A stretch of DNA of 64,000 nucleotides, taken from Chrysemys picta bellii. Its lineage: Eukaryota; Chordata; Testudines; Emydidae. The position numbers and the translations under genes were made by a program. The DNA is taken from contig NC_088792.1 of the NCBI RefSeq assembly GCF_011386835.1, positions 109,898,421-109,962,420 of the forward strand. The letters are read 5' to 3'. Every line of letters begins with the position of its first letter. Within the stretch, counting starts at the first letter, position 1. The notes below the pieces were generated by a model. The model did no database searches, was not told where the DNA came from, and saw only the letters and a program-made list of their open reading frames with translations. This document shows, piece after piece, positions 47,824-58,080 of the stretch.

Positions 47824-47894
47824 ATCAACTACACATGGCATTGGGAGGTGAAACTTGGACGGGGGCTTGTGTCAGGCGGGAAGGAAAGAACTTT

Positions 47895-49941
47895 TCAAAT
47901 TTTGGGAAATGAGAGCCTTCTGCTACTAGAGCTCTCTGCAGGGGTGGAGTGAGACTTAGCAGGGACTCTGCCGCCTCTCCTTCTTTGCACTTTGGGTGAG
48001 GTGGGTATGGGACTTGGTGGCGGGGGAGGGCGGTTAGAGATGGACTGCAGCGGGGCTCTGTCCTCCTGCCTCCGTTCCTGCAGAACATCCACAAGGCGCC
48101 GGAGCGTGTCCGTTTGCTCCCTCAGTAGTCCAAGCAGCGTTTGAGTCGCCTGCTGGTCTTCCTGCCGCCACCTCTCCTCCCGATCCATGTTGGCTTGGTG
48201 CATTCGGGTCAAGTTCTCCCGCCACTGGGTCTGCTGTGCTGCCTGGGCTTGGGAAGAGGCCATAAGCTCAGAGAACATGTCCTCCCGTGTCCTCTTCTTC
48301 CTACGCCTAATCCGCGCTAGCCTCTGGGAGTGTGATTCCAGGCTAGGTTGTGAGACAGTCGCAGACGGGGCTGTGGAAATGGGAAAAAGGGAGTGAATTC
48401 CTCAGAAAGATAAATGTAGTTGTGAACAAAGAACATAGTCTTTCTCTGTGAACAAGACCATGCACAGCACCTTTCACATGCGCACTCAGCACAAGGTCGA
48501 ATTCTCGGCCTTCGCATTCAGTGCCTGGGGTCTTGAACAGCACATTTGAGAAGCGAGGCAGCACAACGGAATTTCTGTTGCAGGCAGACATGGTAAGCCG
48601 TACACTTGTGGCAGTTTAAAACTTTTATATTACCACTGGCCTCATTTCACATTTAAATCAATGTCAGTCCCTGCTGCCAGCAATCCGGCAAGCGGGAACT
48701 CTGCCCCTGTCCCACCCCCTCGCGGCTGTCCCCGGGAACGATCCCTTTCGGCTGCCCCTCTCCCGCCTCCACCGCGTGGCTGCAAACCAGCGGTTACAGT
48801 TCTGTAAAGGAACGGGAAAGCAGTCCCAACACTAACATTCCCCTACCTAATTAAAAGCAGGTCACCATGGCCGACATCACCCTGATGAGGATCTCCGAGA
48901 GCGACAAAGAGAGAATGCTCCGGGAAAGCCTCCAAAGACCAGGGCCGTATGCCGCCCTGCTGTGCAGAGCAATGATCCCCGAGTACTTGATAATCTCGTG
49001 GCGCGGCAACGTGTCGTACTTCGGAGGACCCAATAAGGCCGCTCTCCCCAAGAACCTCATGCAACGGCTTTCAAGTTACCTCCAGGAGAGCTTCATCGAG
49101 ATGTCCCAGGAGGATTACTGCTCTATCCCCGGACACATAGACCGCATTTTACTGTAGCTGCAGTAGCAGGGAATAAACAGTAGAGCGGCTTGTGCAGGAC
49201 AATCACTGAAAACCGGACATTGCTAGATTTCTTTTCAAAACTTGCACTGCCCCTTACTAAACCGTTAAGCGCCTAGGGCACACTAATCATGAACAACCCA
49301 TTCTTTTAATTGTTAATATTCCTGTTTTGTTAAAAATAAATGTTTAGATGTTTACAACACTTACTGGCTGATCCTTCACCAGATTCTGTGTCCGGGGTAA
49401 CGGCTGGGGACGCTTCGTAGGGGATCTCTGTAAGGGTGATGAAGAGATCCTGGCTGTCGGGGAAATCAGCGTTGTGAGAGCTGCCGACTGCCTCGCCCTC
49501 CTCATCTCCTTCCTCATCTTCCCCGTCCCCTAACATGTCCGAGGAACCGGCCGTGGACAGTATCCCATCCTCAGAGTCCACGGTCACTGGTGGGGTAGTG
49601 GTGGCGGCAGCACCGAGGATGGAATGCAGTGCCTCGTAGAAACGGGATGTCTGGGGATGGGATCCGGAGCGTCCGTTTGCCTCTTTGGTCTTCTGGTAGC
49701 CTTGTCTCAGCTCCTTGATTTTCACGCGGCACTGCGTTGCATCCCGGCTGTATCCTCTCTCTGCCATGTCTTTAGAGATCTTCTCGTAGATCTTTGCATT
49801 CCTTCTTTTGGATCGCAGCTCGGAAAGCACGGACTCATCGCCCCACACAGCGATGAGATCCAAGACTTCACGATCAGTCCATGCTGGGGCTCTCTTTCTA
49901 TTCCCAGACTGCACGGCCATCACTGCTGGAGAGCTCTGCAT
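47895..49941 (-). CDS. Harbinger Myb/SANT (trihelix) DNA-binding protein, two exons
   Basis: Exon 1 is 49941-49365 and exon 2 is 48370-47895, giving 350 aa in frame. The donor reads GCCA/GTAAGT and the acceptor CCATTTCCACAG after a pyrimidine tract. Residues about 20-110 form a Myb_DNA-bind_4/trihelix domain (APAWTDREVLDLIAVWG, then CRVKIKELRQGYQKTKEANG). An acidic, serine-rich linker follows. Exon 2 starts with a basic RIRRRKKRTRE stretch (nuclear signal) leading to a long helix rich in Gln, Glu and Arg with a QTDTLRRLVDVLQERRQ end, a likely coiled coil, and a proline-rich tail ending near RRLSFPKI. The start at 49941 is chosen by likeness to known relatives; an in-frame ATG at 50028 would add 29 aa and one at 49920 would remove 7. 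In studied systems this protein binds subterminal repeats and brings in the transposase. Confidence 0.9.
48867..49157 (+). CDS. Small BEN-like protein nested in the Myb gene intron
   Basis: A 96-aa ORF begins in GTCACCATGG, the optimal vertebrate start context, and has AATAAA at 49172-49177, only 15 bp after the stop. The protein is mostly helical by composition, with the order PGPYAALLCRAMIPEYLI (residues about 25-42), a short glycine-containing loop, KAALPKNLMQRLSSYLQESF (55-74) and IPGHIDRIL at the end. This pattern of hydrophobics (an aromatic-Ala-x-x-Leu helix, Ala-Leu-Pro, a helix ending in Phe, then an Ile-x-x-x-Ile-x-x-x-Leu helix) resembles a BEN domain, a DNA- and protein-binding fold in chromatin factors; that is my reading, not a search result. 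No equivalent belongs to the usual two-protein Harbinger plan. It lies antisense to, and inside, the intron of the Myb gene, so both cannot be transcribed through without making complementary RNA. It may be a captured host or foreign domain. Confidence 0.6.
   Translation: MADITLMRISESDKERMLRESLQRPGPYAALLCRAMIPEYLIISWRGNVSYFGGPNKAALPKNLMQRLSSYLQESFIEMSQEDYCSIPGHIDRILL
49172..49177 (+). terminator. Polyadenylation signal of the nested ORF
   Basis: AATAAA directly after the nested ORF. With the Kozak context it frames a compact gene of about 330 bp. Confidence 0.6.
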
Positions 49942-50101
49942 CGTTGCCAGTGCTGCTGTGCTCGCCACGATGTCCAGACAGGAAATGAGATTCAAACTGG
50001 CCAGACAGGAAAAGGAATTCAAATTCAAATTTTCCCGGGGCTTTTCCTGTGTGGCTGGTCAGAGCATCCGAGCTCGCACTGCTGTCCAGAGCGTCAACAG
50101 A

Positions 50102-50337
50102 GTGGTGCACTGTGGGATAGCTCCCGGAGCTATTAGCGTCGATTTCCATCCACACCTAGCCTAATTCGACATGGCCATGTCGAATTTAGCGCTACTCCCC
50201 TCGTCGGGGAGGAGTACAGAAGTCGAATTAAAGAGACCTCTATGTCGAACTAAATAGCATCGCAGTGTGGACGGGTGCAGGGTTAATTCGATTTAACGGC
50301 GCTAACTTCGACATAAACGCCTAGTGTAGACCAGGCC
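50102..50337 (-). repeat. Harbinger right terminal and subterminal repeats
   Basis: This mirrors the left end: CACTGTGGGATAGC near 50107, then TCGAA/TTCGA words near 50165, 50179, 50223, 50244, 50287 and 50308, an AATTCGACATGGCCATGTCGAATT palindrome-like block at about 50163-50186, and the outer TIR. Confidence 0.7.
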
Positions 50338-50599
50338 TCAGTGTGTATCCAGGAGGTACTATCAGGCAGTGGTTGTCTGGAAAGATCCTGCCTTCCCTCA
50401 GCCCTTTCCTCAGGCACTGCAGGTTAAAGGTCTGTTCTCTTCTCTGCTCTGCCAACTGGTAGGCTATTCTGCTCCCCCTTTTATGCTCCTCCTCCAGCCT
50501 GTGCACGGCTTGTAGGTGTGGTGTGACTGAGCCGGCTGAGCCCATAGCAGCTTCTTAACCCCTTGTTGTTGGGGGGTTTGTACACCCCATCCCAGGCCC

Positions 50600-51455
50600 A
50601 CAGAAATTAGAATAAATTAGCTGTAATAAAAATAGTTCTGTAGAACATCCTCCAAGCCCTTTGGAAGGGACAAGGTGGCATGTGTTTGTTAACAAACAAT
50701 TCCATGTCCATAAGCTCTTTGTCATCCCTGTGACAGTTAGGGATCTATGGAAAGGTTTTATGTCAGTATGCTATCATACTAGTTGTCAAACTGGTTCAGC
50801 ATGCAGCATCTTGGTGAGTCAGTACTTTTCCCCCCCCCAGAGATTACCATTTTGTTCAAAGATAATATTTTAAATGTGAATCAGAGCGTAAGATGATGAA
50901 ATGATTAGCACCTACGGCTGTAGATAGCCTCAGACTATATAATTAAGGGAAGCATGAACAGTCCCTATGGATCTCAGCAGGGTGTTGATTCTGAACCTCA
51001 ATGATAATTCACATGTCAACATTGTTTACTGAGCAACATACAAGAAGGAAGCAGGATGGCAATCAGCTGATGTCACAAGATCAGGGCATGAAAGAATGAA
51101 ATGTGTTTTGACATACTAGATGTTGCATATCTTTATAATGTGGTCATATAAAGATCTACAAAATCTAGTGCAAGTCCCATCAGATTTCAGGTCTGAAATG
51201 GGCAAGACTTTGCTCGTGGACAGAACATGTTTTGCAAGGAGGAGTTTGCACGAGTACCAAAACTTTTTGTTTTGCAATTTGACCCCTGTATCAGGCTGTG
51301 AAAAGCATGGATCTATTCAGACTTCAGCCATAAATCAAATTCAGTCTGGAAAACATGCACAGACCACCATCTTGTTTTGAAGGAATAGTCACTTGCCCTG
51401 AGTGCTGCATGTTAGGAGTGCTAGTGATAATGTTGGATGCAAGCCTGTATTTTCA
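50600..51455. other. Non-coding stretch
   Basis: No gene or bounded repeat recognised; there is a short C-run near 50830. Confidence 0.3.
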
Positions 51456-52427
51456 CTTGAGATCAGAGCCGGCTCTAGGTTTTTTGCCGCCCCAAGCAAA
51501 AAAAAATTGGCTGCCCCCCACACCTTCCTGCGCCCCAGCTCTGAGCTCTCCCCCACCCCAACTGCACCCTCCTGCCGCCCCAGCCCTGGGTCACTGGTAA
51601 CTTGCTCCCAGGTCATTCAGCAGGAATTTTGGATGTGCACAGAACACAGACAGGATTGGTTCCCATATGGTTACAGAACTGCAATAAAGTGGAACAATTT
51701 TCAGCTTGTGTGATTGAAGGATATCTGGATGCATATTATAAGACTGTCCTACATAAATGAGGAAAAGCTGAGGTCCCTTTATTATTCTTTGGTTCCACTC
51801 TTTGTTTCTATGGGGAATTTGCCTGTGCAATATCATTGTCTTCCTTTTAAACAAATCAAACTTAAAAAAAAAAAGGCAATGGCTGTTGAAAATAGCAATT
51901 CCAGTCCTAATAACCACTGGGAAGCATTTCTTGCTCAATTTTATCCTACTTTTTCTACAGCAAGTTACAGTGGATCACTATATTTGATTTGGGAGAAATG
52001 AAGTAACAGCTGTCCAAATTGAGCTTGAGCATTCCCGAATTTTGAGGGTGTTCAAATCTAGAAGGCAGGTGCTAGATTCCTTTCTGAATATTAGCTAAAT
52101 CTGGAAAGAAAAAGTCAATTTTTGCTTCCATGGTTCAGAAACGGAAATCCTCCTACGTGCCTGGTACTGTATCTAAAGCTGCCCAGGTCCTCTAGTACAG
52201 CCTCCCCTCCCTTACTTTTCATTTTAAATTCTAGTGGGATCCATGTGCTTCCCTTGCTAGGCTTCAGATAGAGAGGTGCACTGTCCATTTAGTCCACCCA
52301 ATTCTTTCTTTGGGGACTGCAAGGTGAGGTCACACCTGTATCCCTAATTCAGTCTGGGGATGTCTTCTGAAGGGGATATCTGGGCCACAGACTTCTACTC
52401 CTTGTGCATACTTGTTCCCCATTCTAG

Positions 52428-53233
52428 GGTGCCATAAGTCCGTATTTTCATGGACATGTCCGGCTTTTGAGGTTTTAAATAGCCATCCGGGAGGAATTTG
52501 TAAAACTCTCAAAAATCCCAGAGGATTTCCCTCCCAATGCAGAGCGCGGCGCGGCTAACAGGGCGGCCCGGCCAGATTGAGCCACTCGCATCGGGGCTTC
52601 CAGCAGCAAGATCCCCTCCCCTGCTCCCCTCCTCTCCTCCCCTGCAGCCTCATAACGCAGCGCCAGCAGCACTCTGGAGGGACGGGGCTGCACGCTCCGC
52701 GGGGGAGCAAAGCAGCGTGTCTGGCTCCACATAGAGCCAGGCACACTGGTCTGAGCGGCACGGTAAGGGAGCTGGGGGGGGAGGGGTTGGAGAAGGGGCA
52801 TGGGATCCCAGGGGGCAGTTAAGGGACAGGGAGAAGGGGGGGTTGGATGAGTTAGGAGTTTGGGGGGGCTGTCAAGGGGCGGGGTGTGGAGAGAGGTCAG
52901 GGGACAGGGAGCGGGGGGTTAGATGTGGCGGAGGTTCGGGGGGACAATCAGGGGGCGGGGAGCAATTGGATAGGCGTGGGCGTCCCGGTGGTCTGTCAGG
53001 GGGCAGGGATGTGGATAGGGGTTGGGGCAGTCAGGGGACAGGTAGGGGGTAGAGTCCTAGGGGGGCAGTTAGGGTGGGGGGGTTTCAGGAGAGGGCAGTC
53101 AGGGACAGGTGGTGGATGGGTTGGGGGTTCTGTGGGGGAAGTCAGGGGGCAAGGGAGTGGATGGGGGCAGGGCGGGGCTACCCACCCATGGAGTGTCCTC
53201 TTTTTTGAATGTTAAAATATGGTCTCCCTACCG
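52428..53233. mobile_element. Nested element with GGGTG-type ends
   Basis: TAGGGTGCCATAAGTCCGTATTTTC at left and GAATGTTAAAATATGGTCTCCCTA at right are diverged inverted ends in the style of the 19906 MITE. The middle is GC-rich (52540-52740) and then a G-rich tandem repeat. Confidence 0.5.
52750..53180 (+). repeat. G-rich minisatellite, G-quadruplex prone
   Basis: Degenerate units of about 30-40 bp on the theme GGGGGCAGTCAGGGGACAGG ... GGTTGGATGGG recur about ten times. Runs of three to eight G are dense on the plus strand. The ORFs crossing it are low-complexity and not genes. Confidence 0.8.
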
Positions 53234-53539
53234 TTTCCAGTGCCACCCCGTTCTAGCAGTGAGCTCTCCATTCACAGCAAGCTGCAGCATGAGGTCCCAG
53301 CTACCTCATTCCCTCCACCTCCCTTTCCTGTTGATAGCTGCCAAGGGAATGCTGGGAAATGTAGTTCTTTCCCTGCTCCAGGGCTGGCTCTATAGGCAGA
53401 GAGCTAACCAAGGAACTACAGCTCCCAGGGCCCCCTGTTGGTTCTCAGCTCCCATGCTGGATCCCTGCCGCCCCTGCAAATGTGCCACCCCAAGCACCTG
53501 CTTGCTTTGCTGATGCCTACAGCCGGCCCTGCTTGAGAT

Positions 53540-55286
53540 AGAATTATGGGTCTTGTTTGCCCATTTGATTCTTGATATACTTATATTCGGACTAATATGT
53601 GTTAACAAAGGACATTGATATGTCATGTTGATTCTGTCTAGCCAGATGGATTTGCTAGTATAATGGGAACAGATTAGAACAGTTAAAGTGCTATTGGGCA
53701 TGGTGGAAGTATAATATATGAGTGCACACTTGAAAAGTGCCTCAATTCCTATCTCCAGGCAAGGTCAAGCAACCAGTCAGGAGGGACAAGGAGGGAAGGT
53801 ATAAAACAGTAAAAGGCCAAAGAAATGCCTGTACTTGACCATAGCACAACCTCACTTCTTACCCCTCCCATGGGATACAAATGCCCCAGACTCATGACTC
53901 CCCAAAACAGAATACATGACCATACATTTTAATGGGTGGGACCGAGGGTGTGCATTTCAGATATAATTATGCCTGCTACGGAAGGGTGTGGGTGGGACAC
54001 AAGTCTCTGTGGTGTCAGAGTTATGGATATGCTTGCTAGAAACTAACCCAGATAAACAGTGCATTGCCTGCACTTTGGACTTCTGGTATTCTGCTTTCTG
54101 TCCGCATGACAAGAACCAGGCGAGGAAGTGAAGGGACAGCCCTCTAACACCACACATGTGTTTATATTTAACAATAATTTAACCGTTAGGAATATTTTTT
54201 AGTTCACAAGTGGTTGGTTACCTGGACTCTAGCTAATTTCTAGGATTCTAGGGGCACTATGCTCAGGGAGAGGTGGGATCCGTGGCTGCTGGTGGGAAGA
54301 GATGGGTAAAGGTCTTTTCTTTGCTGTGACTTTTTCAAGGATTCATAAGCTTCCTTCTTGCAGCCTATCTTTGCAGAATGCAATTCTCTGTTCTCTCTCT
54401 AATCAATTTGATGCTGCTTTCATGGTTGTGACTCCTGCTTTCATGGCACTTGTGGCACAGATGGCTGAGTCCCCCCTCACGAGAAGTCCTGAGGTTTTAT
54501 AGGCAGTTCCAAAAGACTGAGATCTCCTAAAACCTCCAAATACTCTGACCAAGCTCCTGAGCTTCAGCAGATCAGCAGAGACACCTCATTGCCAGAGGGG
54601 AAGGAGAGAGAAAATTAATGGGATGTTGGTGACAGAAAGGCCTTCCGGGTGCCCATGAGCAGCAATTACATTCATCCTCATTATCTCAGAATCATTTACT
54701 GAGGGTGAGAATATGCATCTTGAACATGCTGAGGGTTAACACACAGAACATGTTTTTGAGTCCAGATAAGGTTTACTACACCACAACTCTACAATACTGT
54801 GCCCAAAACTGAGCTCAGCAAATGCAAACAATGCTCCCAAAAGAACTATTCTTTCTTTTAGCTCATCTGCTCCTGCTCTTGGATATCCCAGATCTAGCAC
54901 AGGAGTTTACGACTTAGTGGGGAGTGTATTTGATGTGTGGCTTCTCTGGGATCCAACGCTGCTCCTAGCGAGTAGCAGCATGTCTAAATGTGCAAAGAAT
55001 TGGATAATGTGTTTATTTTCTTTGAAAAGAACTGTATTTTGAATCCCTGAACATTCAAGGTCACCCCTATGCCAGCTGTCTGAAATTTTCTTATAAAAAG
55101 AATACCTGGCTATTGGAGTAGCACTCCTACCCAATTATACTACTTTCAGACACTGCAGCTGGACCCCACTGCTGAACATTTGTACATTGGATGGTCTAGT
55201 GGACAGAACACTGGACTGGGTGGGACTCAGGAAGCCTGCGTACACCATCCAATTCAGCCCCAGACTTCCTGTGTCACAGACCCTTA
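53540..55286. other. Non-coding stretch
   Basis: Nothing recognisable beyond short ORFs without domains. Confidence 0.35.
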
Positions 55287-55549
55287 GGTTATATCTGCAC
55301 TGCAATCCGAGGGGTGATTGCAACTCGGGTAGGCACGCTAGCTTTAATAATAGCTGACATTTCTAAAAATAGCCAGAAGATGCTTCAGCACAGACCCTGA
55401 AGTGGGTTAGCAATACAAGTATTTACCCAGGGCTCTGGGTAGGATTGTACAGCATGTGCTGCTGAGTCTTCACTGTCATTTTTGAGCCATGCCAGCTACA
55501 TTAAATCTAGTGCAGGCATGGCTATTGGAACTGCACCGCAGATATAGCC
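55287..55549. mobile_element. MITE with TTA target duplication
   Basis: GGTTATATCTGCACTGCA at the left and TGCACCGCAGATATAGCC at the right are inverted repeats. TTA flanks both sides (55284-55286, 55550-55552), as for PIF/Harbinger. Length 263 bp. Confidence 0.82.
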
Positions 55550-55663
55550 TTAATCTAGCCTGTGTATCACTTCCCCATCTGTATAATGGGGATTATACTT
55601 CCCTATCTCACAGAGGAGTTGCAAATATAAAATCCATTCATTGGGAGACTTTCAGATACTATG

Positions 55664-55750
55664 AAAAAAGAACAGGAGTACTTGTGGCACAAGTACTCCT
55701 GTTCTTCTTTTTGCGGATACAGACTAACACGGCTGTTACTCTGAAAACTG
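55664..55750 (+). mobile_element. Minimal palindromic Penelope insertion, 12-bp TSD
   Basis: TCAGATACTATG occurs exactly at 55652-55663 and 55751-55762. The 87-bp insert has AGAACAGGAGTACTTGTG directly followed by its inverse CACAAGTACTCCTGTTCT, then TTTTTGCGGATACAGACTAA and CACGGCTGTTACTCTGAAA. The inverted word is the end of the Penelope family represented at 2960-3000. Confidence 0.85.
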
Positions 55751-56202
55751 TCAGATACTATGGTAATGCATCCCCTGTACTTAGATACATAGAATCTAAA
55801 CCTGAAGTCCTGCCTTAGATGAAATTCCCAATAACAATATATGTGAGTTTTACTTGAGTGAGCTCCACAGAATTTAACCAGAAACTGTTTTGCTGTTTAG
55901 CAGCATAAATTGATATACATATATATTGGTTAGTAGATTGTTATAGCATATACCAAACTCATCCTCTAGGATATCTGAAATTTTCTGTTTTGTGTAAATC
56001 ATCAGCAGCTTTGAAAGTTATCAATGTTTCTCTACCAAAATAAATCTAGAGTGTTGCAAGAAGCAGTCAATAGAAGTATATTACTTATCCTCCTTCAAGT
56101 TAGAGATTTGCATGGGCAATGCTGGATTGTTTTCATGCTTGTCACAGACTTCATGAAAAGAGTTAAATTGGTGTTTTGCTGTGAGAACCCTTAATTCTTG
56201 AG

Positions 56203-56922
56203 TAAGGGTCCATGTCTGTCATGGAGGTCACGGAAGTCATGGATTCCGTGACTTTCCATAACTGCTGCAGCAGCCGGTGCAGCTGGTTCTGGGGCTCCCC
56301 GAGCAGATCAGGCAGCCCCTGGGCCAGTCGCGCCAGCCGCTGCTGGGACAGTTTGGGTATGGGAGGGGGCTCAGGGCTAGGGTTGGGGTGTGGGGCAGTG
56401 CTTACCTGTGTGGGGTGGAGGGCTCCCCAGAAGCATCCAGTATGTCCCTGTAGCTCCCAGGCAGAGGGGTCAAGGGGCTCTGCATGCTGCCCTGTCTTGA
56501 GTCACCACCCCTGCAGCTCACATTGGCTGCAGTTCCTGGCCAATGGGAGCTGCAGAGCAGGAGCTCGTGGCGGGGGCAGCGTGTGGAGCCCCTCTGGCCT
56601 TCCCTCCCCTTAGGAGCTGCAAGAACATGCCGGCCACTTCCGGGGAGCTGCGCAGAGCTCAGGAGGGAGGCTGCCAGCATTGCCAACCCTCCCCACCACA
56701 GCACCAGCAGGGGTCCCAGGCCACGCACTGCTGCATGGTTTGCCTCCCGCAGCACAGGTGGAGGTCCTTGGCTGCGGTGCCCCCCGATGCCCCCAGAGCA
56801 CCCCCAGCCCAGGTTTTAGTTAGGGGTATATAGTACAGGTCATGGGCCGTTAATTTTTCTTTACTGCCCATGACCGATCCATGATTTTTACTAAAAATAC
56901 CCATGACTAAAACATAGCCTTA
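56203..56922. mobile_element. 720-bp hAT-like element
   Basis: Outer ends TAAGGGTCCATGTCTGTCATGG and CATGACTAAAACATAGCCTTA are inverted. TTCTTGAG (56195-56202) and GTCTTGAG (56923-56930) flank it, an 8-bp duplication with one mismatch. The interior is GC-rich with no transposase. Overlapping ORFs here are by-products. Confidence 0.7.
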
Positions 56923-56930
56923 GTCTTGAG

Positions 56931-57795
56931 CAATGTGAATTTCAAGCTTTCTGCAAGTTTGTCACGGATTACCTAGAGAAAAGCTTGAGGCTGAGGATGT
57001 GACTCAGTGATTAGTCTCTCTCAGGTTGTAATGCCAGTGCAGGACACAGGTTGGGATAAGCCATTGACTGTAGTCAGATTGGTCTGGTCTTGGCCTCTCT
57101 CACGCTGAGCCTGCATAACAGACCACTGAGAGCAGCAGTGGGAAAAAGTGAAAGAAAATACATGTGCTTAGAAGAAAAAGGGTTGCTGACTCACTCAATG
57201 AAGGTAAATCTGGGTCGCCTTTCTTTTACATTCTTCTCTTCTTTTCTCCGCCATAACTCTCCTTGATACAAGACACATGCCTACAGATCAGACCAGAGTC
57301 CTAATGGGATTACCCTAACTGAAGGGGTGAGTTTTTTACCCCCTAGTGTGCCACTGTGGCAGCAAATGTGCCATAAAAGCTCCAGAGAAGAGCTGGGAGG
57401 AATTCCCCTATTAAAGGAATGGTAAAAGACAGACTGCCCTGAGCAGTTCACTTTGCAAGCCCTGGTACAGTGCTTCTAGCATGAAGCATTATGAGTTTTC
57501 TGGGCAGTGCTGCCTCCCAGAGCCCCTTCCCCTGCTGCTGGAGCAACCCAGAATCAGCAGGGTATAAAGATGGTCCAAAGCTACCTTTGCCTTCCCAGAG
57601 GGGATCCCATTCTCCCAAGTTCTTGATGTATTTTCGTGTATGTATTTTCACTTCTGAGGGTTTAGTCTCCAGCAGGGCGAGCAGATTCTTCTTCCTATTG
57701 AAGAATTTGTTCCTTTAGCCTAATGGACTTTACAGAAAGATACATGAAATATTGAGCAGAATGTAAGTGGAAAGCACTTCTGCCAAATGTTGATC
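56931..57795. other. Non-coding stretch
   Basis: No gene or repeat recognised. Confidence 0.35.
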
Positions 57796-58005
57796 TCTGC
57801 AGTATGAATGTTGATCAATGCAAAGTAATACAAATTGGGAAACATAATCCCAACTATACATATAAAATGATGGGGTCTAAATTAGCTGTTACCACTCAAG
57901 AAAGAGATCTTGGAGTCATTGTGGATAGTTCTCTGAAAACATCCGCTCAATGTGTAGCAGCAGTCAAAAAAGCTAACAGAAGTTAGGAATCATTAAGAAA
58001 GGGAT
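57796..58005 (+). pseudogene. CR1 LINE RT fragment
   Basis: 'NVDQCKVIQIGKHNPNYTYK', 'LAVTTQERDLGVIVDSSLKT' and 'AAVKKANRS' are the CR1 RT blocks just after the catalytic site. 57804-57986 reads open, but the fragment has lost both the palm and the C-terminus. It is a close relative of 12370-12560. Confidence 0.85.
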
Positions 58006-58011
58006 GGATCA

Positions 58012-58080
58012 GGGGTCAGCAACCTTTGGCACGTGGCCTCTCTCACTGTCGGGCTGTGAGACATTTTGTTTACGTTGACC
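58012..58080. mobile_element. hAT MITE left-end fragment
   Basis: CAGGGGTCAGCAACCTTTGGCA start and a GTTTACGTTGACCG piece of the hAT family seen at 32198 and 35463. It is cut off where the Gypsy remnant begins. Confidence 0.55.

Larger units (their letters stand above)
48371..49364 (-). other. Intron of the Harbinger Myb-like gene
   Basis: It is 994 bp with GTAAGT at 49364-49359 and CAG at 48373-48371. Skipping it joins the two ORFs without a frame change (Thr codon split A/CC). It encloses the opposite-strand ORF 48867-49157. Confidence 0.88.
45482..50337. mobile_element. Complete autonomous PIF/Harbinger transposon
   Basis: The termini are GGCCTTGTCTACACTA and its inverse TAGTGTAGACCAGGCC, flanked by TAA (45479-45481) and TCA (50338-50340), a 3-bp target duplication with one mismatch. 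Inside its 4856 bp are a plus-strand DDE transposase gene, a convergent minus-strand Myb/SANT gene with one intron, and a small plus-strand ORF within that intron, each with its own AATAAA. All reading frames are open, so this copy is young and possibly competent. GC content is far above the flanks. Confidence 0.93.
45226..50594 (-). mobile_element. Antisense LTR split by the Harbinger element
   Basis: 45226-45481 and 50338-50594 join into an LTR of about 510 bp: the plus strand starts TGTGAAGGGGTC and ends ACACCCCATCCCA, flanked by GGCCT (45221-45225) and GGCCC (50595-50599), one mismatch. On the minus strand a TATA box CATAAAAGG lies near 50478-50486. Most of the span is the transposon. Confidence 0.6.
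51464..53531. mobile_element. hAT-type compound with exact 8-bp TSD and nested inserts
   Basis: CAGAGCCGGCTCTAGG at the left and CTACAGCCGGCCCTG at the right are inverted ends. CTTGAGAT flanks both exactly (51456-51463, 53532-53539). The MITE arms are 51464-51600 and about 53381-53531. The ~1.8 kb between is foreign: unrecognised DNA (51600-52427), then a second element with a minisatellite (52428-53233). A second left-like end, CAGGGCTGGCTCTATAGG, at about 53381 means the right piece may itself be a whole small copy. Confidence 0.7.

Noticed and set aside
49624..50164. Plus ORFs of 170 and 118 aa
   Set aside because: Antisense to Myb exon 1 and the right terminal repeats.
45700..50250. Host CpG island promoter
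   Set aside because: The GC-rich, CpG-bearing block coincides exactly with the Harbinger element.
52750..53180. CRISPR-like array
   Set aside because: Units vary in length and have no regular spacers; it is a eukaryotic G-rich minisatellite.
56212..56904. Several 60-130 aa ORFs near 56.5 kb
   Set aside because: All are inside the GC-rich interior of a non-autonomous hAT-like element.
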